A stretch of 64,000 bases of DNA, from contig NW_024037058.1 in NCBI RefSeq assembly GCF_015706575.1, positions 19,117,547 through 19,181,546 on the forward strand, in the 5' to 3' direction. This stretch comes from Patiria miniata. Lineage: Eukaryota; Echinodermata; Asteroidea; Valvatida; Asterinidae. The translations under genes were made by a program, and so were the position numbers. Shown in pieces: positions 21,301 through 33,100 of the stretch. Each line of letters begins with the position of its first letter. Within the stretch, counting starts at the first letter, position 1. Under the pieces are notes generated by a model that was not told the DNA's origin, made no database searches, and saw nothing but the letters and a program-made list of their open reading frames with translations.

Positions 21301-22707
21301 TCCACGTACCCGCGCAGCCACTTCAGGGGACCTAATTTGGACATAGACTTCTTTCGATCTTTCCATTCAAGTAACGCTGTACAAAAATGTAAGTACTGAT
21401 TCATCCGTTTGGAGGACATTTTTAAGAAGGGAAAACTTTGAAATTCGAGCTGGAGGTCAATGTACGTTGTAGCCAGCGGTCTAAAAATGGTGGAGGCCAT
21501 GCAATTTGGCCTCAACGTCAACACAGCAGCGGAAATCTTGACTTTTTTTGTGTCAGTTTTGTTCTCTTTCAAGTTGATCCTTTGCTTCATGAATGATTCA
21601 CGAAGCTATAAATCGACTACAAAATTGAACAAAATGTCTAAAATCCGAAAAAAAAAAATTTCGGCGGCTGTGTTGACATGGTTGAGGCCAAATTTCACGG
21701 CCTCCCCCATACATGCCATATTTTCAGACTGCTGCCGTGCTGGCTACAACATACATTGACCCCGTTCCTATATAGGGAAAGGAAAAGACTCACCAAAACA
21801 GTTGACTAAATGACATTCAAAATTGACATTCTGATATTTCTTGACACATCTGAACAATTGGCAATGACACCTTCTTGAATATCCGCAGGTTTAATTTTGT
21901 GGAAAGAGGGCACGGCTTTGATTTATGAGGAAAATTAAGGGGTAAAAGATGACGGTGACAACCAGAAAACAGACTCAAAAACCAAGATGGCAAACGTGAA
22001 AGCTCGATGCAATGAAAGTTCGATGCTGATTGGCTGATAAAAAATAAATATCTTATTTATTTTTTTTAGCAGCCAATCAGCATCAGGCTTTCTTTATGTA
22101 GGGCTTTCACTCGTGTTGTGAGAACTACAAGATGCACGTCTGACTGCAAAAAAAAGGTAGGAAAGTCACATTTTCTTTGAAAGTACTTTCAAAATTACAA
22201 CTAACATGAGTTTAAATGAAGAAAAAAAAACGCTTTAGCCTGCAAAAGTCACTTTGGTACTGGACAGTTTTCTGCGCAAAAGTCAGTTTTGAACAGAACT
22301 CGTAAAAAATAGAGGTGTCCTAAAGATAAGGATTACTCCGATAAGCATTGGAGCTGGACTTTCTCAAGCTAGACTATCATTTTTATCAATATGCCTACTA
22401 GTAATAGTACTAAGCAGCTTATTATTATGGCGGGTCTAAATTTTGTTTAAATTATAAACGCGACGACTAGTCTGCTAGTAGTGTCATGAGTGTGACTGTG
22501 TGAGTGTGAGCCTATTTTACCTCATCTTTTGTATTAACACAGAGTTGGCAATTCAACCATGTGGCCTCACCATTTGTAAGATACATTAAAAACATCAAAG
22601 ATGTGAATGAGAAAGAGAACAGATGAATGTTTTTACCCCGATCTGGATCTGGACGATAGCCCTGCGTCTGTTGCCGCCAAAGTAGGAACAGCACAACCTT
22701 CCGCCAT
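18387..22707 (-). CDS. Methyl-CpG-binding domain protein (MeCP2/MBD4-type MBD), 3 exons, 426 aa
   Basis: Exons on the minus strand are 22707-22637 (71 nt, ATG in AAAATGGCGG context), 20711-20076 (636 nt) and 18960-18387 (574 nt). Splice sites are GT-AG, the phases join, and the 1281-nt sum is a whole number of codons. The MBD (about 208-275) is split by intron 2: LPDGWKRMVTQRMQG then SAGKFDVYIW|SPSGKKFRSR and PQLLAYLEKTG, closest by eye to MeCP2/MBD4 type. Residues 30-205 are low-complexity, rich in Lys, Glu, Ser, Pro and Thr. After the MBD come lysine-rich stretches with many KKK/PKK runs and an acidic SEEDSSEESSEDD patch. No glycosylase domain follows, unlike vertebrate MBD4. The inferred role is binding methylated CpG in chromatin. 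Whether to name it MeCP2-like or a shortened MBD4 is unresolved. Confidence 0.88.
18961..20075 (-). other. MBD gene intron 2
   Basis: This 1.1-kb intron interrupts the MBD. It has several AAACGTTTAAAC-like short palindromes (about 19050-19060, 19370-19410) and no coding feature. The open frames at 19552-19872 and 19695-19880 appear random. Confidence 0.4.
20712..22636 (-). other. MBD gene intron 1
   Basis: The intron is about 1.9 kb. It holds a foldback repeat (21454-21761), preceded by two loosely repeated units at 21200-21260 and 21360-21435 that share GATTCATCCG, GGA and AAGGGAAAAC blocks, and a small hairpin at 22030-22090 around ATTGGCTG / CAGCCAAT. Nothing coding is seen. Confidence 0.45.
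21454..21761. repeat. Foldback repeat in MBD intron 1
   Basis: Arms of roughly 95-105 bp are inverted. The outer ends GGTCAATGTACGTTGTAGCC and GGCTACAACATACATTGACC differ at one position. Further inward, TTTGGCCTCAACGTCAACACAGC pairs with its near-complement. The loop is about 110 bp, AT-rich and non-coding. Confidence 0.6.
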
Positions 22708-23257
22708 TTTGCCTATATTGAAGTGCGCCCTCTCTAGCCCAACCTCATAGTGCTTGCTGTGCGCGTGGGATTTCACAATGGTATCGAAATAAACACAGCA
22801 TGCTGCTGCAGCGAGCAGGGGTATATGAAAGGGGGCGAGGGGTTGCCGCGTGGGTCCGGGTGGGTGGGTGGAAAGGAGGGTGGGGGGGGGGGGGAGGAGA
22901 GAGAGGACAGATTTCCAGTGATCCCATTGCAAGGTGCCACCCCTCCTCCGCCCCCCCCCCCCCAAAAAAAAGCACGACATTTGCTAATTTTCTTCACCCT
23001 TCGGATTTATGAAAATGTGAATAAAGTGAAAAATGAAGCATCCAAGAAGATCCAGTTCCTCCTCCCCCTGCGCTTTTCGAATTTGCAGCAACTGGCTGCC
23101 CCGTCGGCCCGCCATCCTGACAAATTTGAGCAAATTTGGTTGTGGGTACGCCCCATGGTGCCCCAGATACCCCCCCCCCCCCCCCCGGCCCCGGCAACAC
23201 CACTCAAGGGAGGAAGAATCTGAAATCTGCACTTTTCTCATTAAATAAAAAAGAAAT

Positions 23258-23426
23258 ATTCATAAGGTGAAATTTTGCGCCGGGATGATGTAAATCAAAT
23301 TAGGTTTTGCCCTTCACTGACGGATTTTTTCCAACTTTCACCCGGGAGGTAACACACTAGTATAATCGGTGAAGGGCAAAGCCTAATTTCATTTACATCA
23401 CCCCGGCGCAAAATTCCATTTTATGA
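23258..23426. repeat. Foldback MITE, TTTTGCGCCGGG arms
   Basis: Near-symmetric arms of about 60 bp (TTCATAAGGTG-AATTTTGCG at the left end and its near-complement at the right) surround a core with CAACTTTCACCCGGGAGG and TAACACACTAGTATA. The core matches the right half of the tRNA-bearing foldback at 5553-5893, so the two belong to one family. Confidence 0.65.
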
Positions 23427-24321
23427 ACAACACAAACTCCTGTAAAACATATCTGTGGATTTTGCACTTCAATAGTTCGGAATTGTGAACTTTGCGTTTG
23501 TATCCATGATTTTGCAAACGTTGTAGGGTGTACTGTTCATCCAGAAAGTTCAAAATTATCAAATCTTGATTTTCGCAAGCTGCATTTTGAATACCAAATA
23601 AATGACTACAAACATTGTATTCTAATAAAATAAACCATGACTCAAAGACGGTGCATCAAACTAATGACGTCATTATTATTTCAGTAGATCGAAAGCAGAC
23701 AAATCAAAACATGATAACTTCATTAAAAAATCTTCAAAAACAACATGCTATGAGACAAAACCTATTGTCATACCACGGTAATAGATTGTGAATTTTAATT
23801 GGTCATCGATCACGTGTCATGTCACAAACACGCGGGGTACATGACCCTCACGGGGTGCATTACCCTTTTCTTTCCCGCTGTTAAAAACAAATTGTCGTTT
23901 CCACCGCGTTTGTATTATATTTGTGTGACCTCGGTACCGGGTACGAGGTTGTAGCTACGCTGGTACTACGTTAATCGATGTATGTTTTTACGAGATGTGC
24001 CATGGTGGACAGTGAAGCAATATTTCTGCTAGTATAACCGACATTGTTGCTACATCGTTCGTCACTGTTCGTCTGTTTTTTTAACTGTGCAAATTTCGCA
24101 GTAATTTCACCGTGATAATGTCGGCAGATGACACCAGGTCTCCACCAATTTAAGAAGAGGTTTCTCTCTCGTTCTAAAGACGATACAAGAAATTTGCTTT
24201 TTGAACAGGACAGCATCAGCACGAAGAAAAATTTAGAAAATTTTGTGCGAAAAGTTCGCCAATTATGTACCGTAACAGGAAAAAAGTGACCCAATTATTT
24301 GGACGTTAGTAATCTATTACT

Positions 24322-24687
24322 ACGGAAGCGTTAAAGGGCCATAATACAAACTAAAAATATGAAAAAATAAGTCGTAATTATGACTTATTATTAAGTCATA
24401 GTTATGACTTATATCTTATAATTACGACTTAGTATTAAGCCGTAATTACGACTTAGGATATCTCATAATTATGACTTAATACTAAAGTCATTAGTATAAC
24501 ATATAAGTCAAAATTATGATTAAACAATTACTAAGTCGTAATTATGAGGTATAAGTCATACTTAGTCATTATTATTAGATATGTCATAACAATGACTTAA
24601 TTATAATTCATAATTATGAGATATGTCATAATTATGACTTATTATTATTATTTTAAAGATTGTATTATGTCCCTTTAACGCTTCCGT
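24322..24687. mobile_element. Palindrome-array element 1 (ACGGAAGCG termini, 366 bp)
   Basis: The termini ACGGAAGCGTTAAAGGG and CCCTTTAACGCTTCCGT are perfect inverted repeats. The interior is a run of diverged copies of the self-complementary unit TAAGTCATAATTATGACTTA (TAAGTCGTAATTACGACTTA in places). Flanking octamers CTATTACT and ATATTACC agree at 6 of 8 positions, suggesting an old 8-bp target duplication. The termini resemble those of the element at 34009-36558. Confidence 0.7.
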
Positions 24688-24714
24688 ATATTACCGTGGT
24701 ATAACAAAACAATT

Positions 24715-24824
24715 GTTGCCTGCTGTGACGGGGCCCATGGGTATACACCAACACCCTCGGGAGTTAATGGCACCCGCGCCCTCTCGGGTGTACAAACACC
24801 ATGGACCCTGCCACAGCAGGCAAC
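24715..24824. repeat. Short foldback, GTTGCCTGCTGTG termini
   Basis: A 110-bp hairpin has perfect 13-bp ends GTTGCCTGCTGTG / CACAGCAGGCAAC and partially paired interiors (CCCATGGGTATACACC with GGTGTACAAACACCATGG). It is GC-rich relative to its flanks and non-coding. Confidence 0.6.
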
Positions 24825-25150
24825 ATTATAATGTTAATCTAAATTTTAATATTGTTTTTAAGTTTCCTTCAGGGGTCACTGGAATTCGAAGTCTTTCGAG
24901 GCTGATGGCGACACGAACTACTATTAATTAAAATACGCTGAACAAAAACTAAATATTTTTAAACACGGCATAAAGTTGAAAATTATCAAATCTTGATTTT
25001 CGCAAGCCGCATTTTGAATACCAAATAAACGAATACATGTACATGCATTCTAACAAAATGCACATTGACTCCAAAAAGGTGCATCAAACTATATTGAACG
25101 TTCTGTTTAAAAAAAAAAATGTGCTCAGTATGATAGAAAAGTTAAATTAT

Positions 25151-25514
25151 ACGGAAGACGGATAGTGCCACTCAGTGAGTGTGAATATATGTTTTTTGGT
25201 GCGTGTGAAAATATTTGTTGTACAGCAGCCGCCACTTAGTGGCGGCCGCCACTTATTATCTGGCGGCCGCCAGATAATAAGTGGCGGCCGCTGAACATAA
25301 AATTATTTTCACACGTACAGACAAAATATATTCACACTTATAATAAGTGGCGGCCGCCACATAAAAAAGTGTGAATATATTTTTTTTGTACGTGTGAAAA
25401 TATTTTTTTGTACAACGGCCGCCACTTATTATCTGGCGGCCGCCAGATAATAAGTGGCGGCCGCTGTACAAAAAATATATTCACACTCACTGAGTGGCAC
25501 TATCCGTCTTCCGT
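25151..25514. mobile_element. Palindrome-array element 2 (ACGGAAGACGG termini, 364 bp)
   Basis: The terminal inverted repeat is perfect over about 40 bp, beginning ACGGAAGACGGATAGTGCC. The interior repeats the self-complementary block ATCTGGCGGCCGCCAGAT, flanked by TTATT/AATAA and GTGGCGGCCGC units, alternating with TGTGAATATAT and CGTGTGAAAATA spacers. Flanking octamers TAAATTAT and AAAATTAT agree at 7 of 8 positions, an 8-bp target duplication. Length and terminal ACGGAAG match element 1. Confidence 0.75.
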
Positions 25515-26116
25515 AAAATTATAATAGTTCTAAAAGAAATCATGAACTTCATGTCAGTGAAAAAAAAATCGCCTTGAATTATTTGAAGGGATTAAGGGAG
25601 ACAAACTCGGTGGCATGAAGATACGGTCTTCAAAACGGGAGAAATTGATGTTCAAAGATTTGTCCGCGAACATCAAAATGTCCGAGTCTGTGTAACGGTC
25701 ATTTGAGCTTATTTACAGATCGGCCTTCGCAGCCGTAAATATTCTCAGGTTTACTGGAAGTTGAAACCAAAAGCCTGCGGTTAAACGAGTGCTTAGAGCG
25801 GTCGTAGCCAGTATTAATAATGACAATTTAACATAATAAAAACTGTTATACCAACATGCCTGCAATGTCACGATTAGAACCACACTGACGAATTTAGCCG
25901 TGTCATTAACAAATTGACATGAACGTTAATATGAAACCTAGTATGAAATAAAAGCCAGATCCATGATCCAAGAAATGGCATCATTGTAGTGACTTCATTT
26001 TATGAAGACGTCACTCTAGTAAGACCACAACTTAATATTTTTGCATGGAACCAAAACCCAAACAGCGACATCGGAATAGTTGAGAGTGTCCGACGCCAAA
26101 TCGGCACGTTTTTGGC

Positions 26117-26530
26117 ATGAAGGACTACCACCGCGATTCAAGTATGTCTGACATGCTGACATCACTGGGATGGGAAACCCTACATGACAGACGTCTCCTC
26201 CATCAGGTTGATCCCCTCTACAAAATTCTACATGGCGAAGTAAATATAACTACTCCTGCGAACATCATCCAAAACATACTATCTAGCCGACGACACAACC
26301 AGGCCAATCAACATTGGCCTGGGATGGGAAACCCTACATGACAGACGTCTCCTCCATCAGGTTGATCCCCTCTACAAAATTCTACATGGCGAAGTAAATA
26401 TAACTACTCCTGCGAACATCATCCAAAACATACTATCTAGCCGACGACACAACCAGGCAAATCAACATATAGCCTCATCAACAGCAACAGGCAACCTGCT
26501 CGCCAGAGTGGACTGCTACCTCTAGAGCCC
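26117..26530 (+). pseudogene. LINE reverse-transcriptase 3' remnant with internal 155-bp duplication
   Basis: The translation MLTSLGWETLHDRRLLHQV, then PLYKILHGEVNI, is the C-terminal extension typical of CR1/L2/RTE-like non-LTR retrotransposon polymerases. The block from GGGATGGGAAACCCTACATG (about 26168) is repeated from about 26323 to 26477, breaking the frame. The N-terminal polymerase is missing. Degenerate 3' sequence (CCTTTCCCAAGAGC...) continues to about 26600. Confidence 0.65.
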
Positions 26531-27156
26531 TTTCCCAAGAGCTGTTTGGATTTAGAACTGGCTACCAGTGGCTGCGGTCACTTTGACCAATCTGTGAGGG
26601 TTCCAGAAGCACTCCCTATAAGAGGGAGGGAACTACCAATCTCTCTCGGGACAAATTGACAATACCATCATCCGATAAGCATCACAACTGCACATGCACT
26701 AGATCACACATCATGGAATTGCAAACCACCCTCTCCAGGGCAGCAGCATTGCTTTTAGGAGAGTGCACCAATGCCAGATGCAAGGTGCAAGATCAAATAA
26801 AAGGTAATTGCGGTCAACAAAAAATCTTTATGAAGCGAATGAGATCTTCAAATTTTCTAATCATACACTATAAATGAAACCTCATCCATGCGTTTGAAAA
26901 TAATCAAGCCACACAGACACACATATGCCCTAAAATGGTACAAAACTATATTTTGTACCATATTCCTAAATGTTTTTCTCGAAAAATCAGTTGGTACGTT
27001 TCGGGTAATTTTAAATGCAATAATAGAATATATAGCAGAGATGCGACCGTTGTAGAGTTACACTATAACGGTACACTATTTTTGCCTTTAACGCTAGCTA
27101 TGGTACTAGAGAATGCTGAAGTCTGATGGTATGTGTCTTTCTATGTGATACTGGTT

Positions 27157-30100
27157 TCACAGAACTTGACAAGTTTTACTCTTCGGTTTTGGTGGACTTT
27201 TTCTTTCGGTGAGACCTTTTTGCTTTGGTTTTCCTTGATTCATCGTTGAGGGCGTGCTCATGGAGACATCAGTGATTAGATTTGATGCTTGCTCATTGCT
27301 GGTGCTCGCTGACTGGAAACGAGCTGAGAATTTCAGAAATGCAACTCTACCATCCTGTAGCATTACAACAGCAGTGTTGCATTTGGCGGACATTACTATG
27401 GATCTGCTCTTTGCGTACGTGTGATACCTCATCACATGCTTGCCAGTCTTAGTGTCCCACACTTGAATGTAGTTGTCATTCTCACCAATCGACACCAAGA
27501 ATCGGCCGTCGGGACTGAATATCACACTACTGACTTCAGACTCGTTCGCCTGCTTGATGGAATGCTTCAAGGAATGGGATTGGACGTCCCAGATGATGAC
27601 GTCACCGCCATCGGCCCCAGATGCCGCCAGGTTTCCATCGGGGGAGAATGCGGTTGACGTGACACGATCTGTGTGTCCTTTCATCGCCGTGATGCGTGAG
27701 AAGCTGTCCAGGTGCCACAAGTGAACGTCGTGGTCCCTGCAGCCGGCGACGAGCCTCTTTTCATCCGGCGACACGGCGATGGACAATACATCATCATGAT
27801 GACCAAGCTGTGAAACGACTTGCCCCGACCTGCTGTCGATAAGCTGGAGTATCTTTGTCTTTCCTGAGGGGTCGTACAAGCTCGATGCATATTGGTTGAC
27901 GAATAGGCCATTCCTCAGCATGCGAAACTCACAAGAATTCAACTTGATGATTTGCTGTGTCTGCCCCGATTCCAGATGGAAGATGTGGATTCCCCACTTG
28001 GGTTGACCGATTCCTGCGACAAGCTTCTTGTTATCGGGGGTGATGACACAATGAGATGGTGTGATCCATTCCTCTTTGAACTTGCCCTTGACCGCAAAGT
28101 CTGGAAGGCTAAGTACATACCATCCGTTGCTAGATCCGACCATGAAGGTATCATCACTGCTGATGGCGACAGCTCTGCAGTTTCCATCCATAGGATCCTG
28201 GAGAGATTTGATCAGCTTCCCACTCTTCAAATCCCAGAGCTTGATGGTTCCATCATCTCCAGTTGTAATTACTTTGTCCTCGGTATTCAGGGTCACTACT
28301 TCATACGTGTAACCGTTGTGTTTACTGATCATCAATTCTGGCTCCTTAGTCGATGTTGAGTTCTTAATATTTCCAACATCCCAGACACGGACGTTCTTGT
28401 CTTCCGATGCCGTGAGAATCTTGGAACCATCCGGTGTCACAGCAACCGACGTTGCCTTTAAGATGTGTGGAAGTTTGACCTCTATTGCCAATGTTTCCAG
28501 GTTCAGAACCACAGCTTCTGACATGTTCAGTGCAGCAATAACGTACCTGAAAAAATCCCAAACCATTTAAAAACAGCACATTTAATAACAATTAGCTGAT
28601 TTAAGATGTTGCAGGATCAACAAAATCATAACTGGAGTGTCGCTTCCCCTTGTAATGATATAGATATCAAGATATACATATACATATCAAAGCAAAAGAA
28701 AAAGTAAAACGTACATTTCGTTCGGAGTAACAGCCATGCAGGTGACATCACCATCTCCCCCGAAGCCATCTTGTAGCTTAAGAAGCGTTCTCTCTGTGCC
28801 CTGTCCAGTCCCAAACATTTTCACGTGACCAGAGGATCCACCGGAAATCACGCGAGAGTTGTCTCTCGTGATGTACATGGCTTTGACGGGGGAGCTAGAC
28901 TCGGGGTTGCTGGAGTCCCCCAGATGTTGCAAGTCGGGGAAGCTATAGAGAGATACTTCAGTGCCGTGGACAGCAAGAAGTCGCCTATCTTGGGAAAGCG
29001 CCACCTTGTCGAACAATTGGCGCTGCATCTCGCGGATCGGTTCACCTTTCAGCATGTCCCAGAGAATCAGCACGTCATCGTGGGAAAAAGATATCGCCAC
29101 TTGTCGGTCATCCACTTCAGTTGTAAGGACGCCCATTATATCGTCTAAAATTGAATGACAGAAGAAAAAAAATTACAGGAATTAGGCAAAGAGTTCGTAT
29201 GCAAAGCTTGAAGTGTTTGACGACTCATAGACGTGGCAATCAAGCCTAAATTGTGTTTTTCTAATAAAATAATGAGCCAATGATGTTTGACTTTTGTGTT
29301 TGACTTACCTGCGTGCTTGTTCAACCAGTGCATGACTTTCCCAGTCTCTAGGTTCCAGATGATCACGACGTGTCTGCTTTCATCGTCGTATTCTTCCTCG
29401 TTCCAATCCTCCTCTTCTGATTCTTCTCTCTCCATAATGAACTCTTTTTTCTTTGCCGCCTTGTGTTTTCGTTTTGAATCAGAGATGATCTCATCTTCCT
29501 CGTAGTCTGTGTCTTCGTTAGGGTCATCATAGTCGATTTTTGTCCGCAGTCCGGTGACGGCGTACTTCCCGTCCACACTGATGGCCAGGTTTGACTCGCT
29601 TAACCCGGTGTGCCCTTTCAGGCGGTGGATAAGATCTCCAGTCTCCATATTCCAGACGCATACTTTCCCCGACTTCATGTACTCTCCCATATGGCTGTAC
29701 GTCACACAACTCTGATCATCCGGTGCAATTTCGACCCCGTAAACGGTTTCTCTATGACCTGTCAAGGTGTGTACCAAAGTGCCGTTGTCTATCTGCCAGA
29801 TCCGAGCAGTGTTATCCCTGGAGCCAGTTAGCACCAAACGGGAGTCACTCGTGATTGCCAAGGAAACTACCTCCTCTGTGTGGCCCTCTAGTGACGTCAG
29901 CATCATTCCCCCTGGAGGTTGGAGGCATGTGCTGACTGGCAACCACGGGAGAGACAAGCTCCCTCTCATATTTGCTTGATCGACGAGGGACTTTATTCTT
30001 GGAAACTTGTTGGCTGCGTTCATCAATCTTCCCATGACCTCTGGCGCCAATTGGTCAGGATCATTTGAGATGACTGAAGAAGAGAGTCGTAAGGCGCCAA

Positions 30101-33100
30101 GCAGTATGTTTATCTCCGCATCAGTTGTCTTCTCATCAGCATTGCAGAAATCAGCCAGGACATCTTGCATGGAGAGGGCCTTGACCTTGCACAGCAAAAA
30201 GTCGAAATTAAAGAGTGCAGATGTCTTCAGTGTGTCCCAATCCTCAGCTTCTGTCAGATGGAAAGGTAGTTGTGTAAGCTTTCGGAGGTTGAAGTTCAGA
30301 TTGGCTTTCGCTTTTCCCGTAGCACCCGAGAAAGTCAGTGGTTGGCTGGAGACTTTACGATCTTCCTCTGCTTCAGCTGGAACCCCGAAACGCTCGACTT
30401 GCAGAGCAGAATATCGGCATGGTTTCTTTCGTCCATCAGACCAGGTTCCTTCAAAATACTCTGCACAATTCTTGTGGAGCTTTTTCTTTAAGTTGGCATC
30501 GTGGAGGTACCTCTGACGGGCTGTCTCAATGAACTGACGATGATACCAATACATCACTGTCACACCGTCTGCATCTCTATCGACTAGGTACGAACTGATG
30601 TCATTTCGGACTCTTGTCCACAGGGATGGAGGGATTCGACGAACAGGTGGCATCCAGAATTGATAGACATCATTTAAGACGTCATCGTCTAAGGACAAGA
30701 GATCCTCCAGCTCGGTCTCTGTGAGACCGGTAGGCGACAAGGTGATGTAAGCAAGGGCTCTAGACACAAGTATTTGACCGTGATACTCTTCAAGTCTGCC
30801 GAATATCAGATTGATCATGTCTCGGATACTTGTCTTGAGAATGCATCTATCCATGGCATGGTAAGAATGCCACTGCGTGGCCTGGTCAAAGACAAGTTTA
30901 AGGAACAGAGGAAGGCTGCACTCCGCCACTGCCTTATCAATCAGCTCCAGTTGAGAGCTCGTGATGTTCTTTTTGACAGAGGTTAACCAGGTCTTTAAAA
31001 TACCGGTGCTTTCCTCTTGGGAAAAGGGCGCCACTTTAATGTATGGAGATGAGTCAGGGAGTCTTTCCTTGACTGTTTCCAGGATGCCATGCTCTCTTGG
31101 AAGTGTGGAAACTACGAGAGCGACGTACTGTGGCAACACCTTCGGGAGCCAAACCATTCGATGAGCGCCATGTTCACTTGACAACTGATCAAGTGAGTCA
31201 AGGAAAATGACAAGGGGCTTTTCAACCGTGGCGAATTTCATGACTTTAGAGAAGGCGGTAATAAGTTTGTTATACTCAGTAGGAACTTGGAAGTCTTGCT
31301 CATTATACACCTGCAGTATCTGTTTGCAGAGTGTTGTCAGAACTCGTTGTATGGATGAGGTATTTGGACTTGTACCAAGAAATCGTAGCACCATGGCAGT
31401 GCCGGAGCCTGCTGGAAGCCACGACTGCTTGACAAGAGCTGCACACTTTGCCATGATGGACGTCTTCCCGCTTCCTGACTCTCCGTGTAGAACCATCGGA
31501 ACACCACCTTTCCCGTTATCACCCTTCACTCGTCTCAAGACGTAGTCTTCCACCTTCTTGATGACATCATCGCGACCCTGGAACCCAACACATTTGGTGA
31601 GACAGAAAGACAGGTGCTGCAGAACCTCCTGGTGTAAGGGATCTTCCAGACTATCAAGCTTCTCCTTGAAGACACCAGTATCTATCATGTTTACCATCCT
31701 GGTGTAAAAAGTATCCAGGAAACCTTTTATGTACTCTCGATGTTTCTTATTCTCAAGACTAACCCCATCCTTCGTCCACTCGCCAAGCTCTGTTAAGATT
31801 ATATTGGATGGTGGGAGTACTTGGGCAACTTTTTTATCACGCAGATCAGAAAGTAATTCTTGTGCTTCGGTGTCCACCTTCCCAGCCTGCAGATCAATGA
31901 ACTTTGAGGCTTCTCTCGTCTCACTCTTGCTCTCTAAATCGCTGAATTTTCGGATGAAGCACAAGCAATGCTCCTGTATGGCAGACGTTACCATCGAAAG
32001 GGCGTGATCAACCTCGTCATTGGTAACTGGAATTAGAGAAAAAAAACATACCAAAAGAACAGAGTTAAGGCTAGCCTGATGGAAACGTTGTTTGGGTTAG
32101 GAATCTGAGTAGTATCCACATGAAGAGTGGATGTGGAAGATATATTTTTTCTAAAATAAGCTCACAACCGGTACTATAAGAACATTCGTTTCAGACGTGT
32201 TTGTGAGCATGAATTTGTTCTCTTCTTTTTTTTTCAAATAATAGTATACCAACCTGAAATTCTGTATTTCCTGGCCTGTTCTGCCGTTAGCAGTCCTTGC
32301 TTCTCTGCTTCGTTAGCAGCGAAGCGCAACTGGCCCTGGATTAACTCAAACGTTGTCCACCATTCTCCCTGATTCGCTTTCATTTTCTCCGGTTCGTCTT
32401 GTCGATTGAAGTATGGTAGCTTGGAGCTGATTGGTTGAAGGACGTACAAAGGCGGGACGCAGTTGTCGTCACGGATGAACCACGTGTCGAGCGTTTCCAT
32501 TGGCTTGTCATTGTCAACCAATGTTTGGCGCAATATTTTGAACTCGTCGTTTTCAATTTTGGGCGGGAATGGTCGGTACCCGTACTTTTGACACAGGAAC
32601 GTCTGCATGCAAACACAGGCAGAGATTACAAGGAATTTACAATTGAAGTTATTGATTCAAATTTGATCGATTTAGTTGATCATAATAATTTCTGTTACCC
32701 ATATACCATATTACTTGTGACGTCATACTGCACGCAACGCAAACAGTTAAGTATTTTTTTCCACGTTATTGTGCCAATATTAAAAACACTAAGTCTTGTA
32801 ACCACTCATTTTTCAAGAGATGTATGCAGAGGAGAACCGTTTGTTGAAAGTTGGCATCACCTGATGACCACAACTTCCAGTTTTTGTAAACAAGATTTAA
32901 CAAGAGATGTACTATTAGGCCGAAAAAAGGCTCCGGTTTCTGGTCTGCGCGCGCGTCGCCGTAGCCATGCGCGTCGGCAAGATTGTAATTTGTTTTTCAA
33001 TGTAAGACGATGTCTCAAAACCGCCAAAATCACTGGTTTCACTAGAATCCTGCTGCTGCACAATTTTAACGTGTTTTTAGGGTCACGATCGAGTATAAGC

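Larger units (their letters stand above)
22708..27156. other. Intergenic DNA between the MBD gene and NACHT-WD40 copy A
   Basis: No gene is recognised. G/C-run-rich DNA (22860-22970, 23165-23190) is followed by foldbacks at 23258-23426 and 24715-24824, two palindrome-array elements (24322-24687, 25151-25514) and a LINE remnant (26117-26530). Overlapping open frames at 22633-23248 are artefacts of G/C runs. Confidence 0.5.

Noticed and set aside
22633..23248. Several overlapping proline/glycine-rich frames
   Set aside because: They arise from G/C runs; only the 22637-22707 minus-strand stretch is supported, as MBD exon 1.
30007..30516. 169-aa plus-strand frame
   Set aside because: It is the antisense of NACHT-WD40 copy A exon 4; the mirrored frame appears opposite copy B as expected for a shadow.
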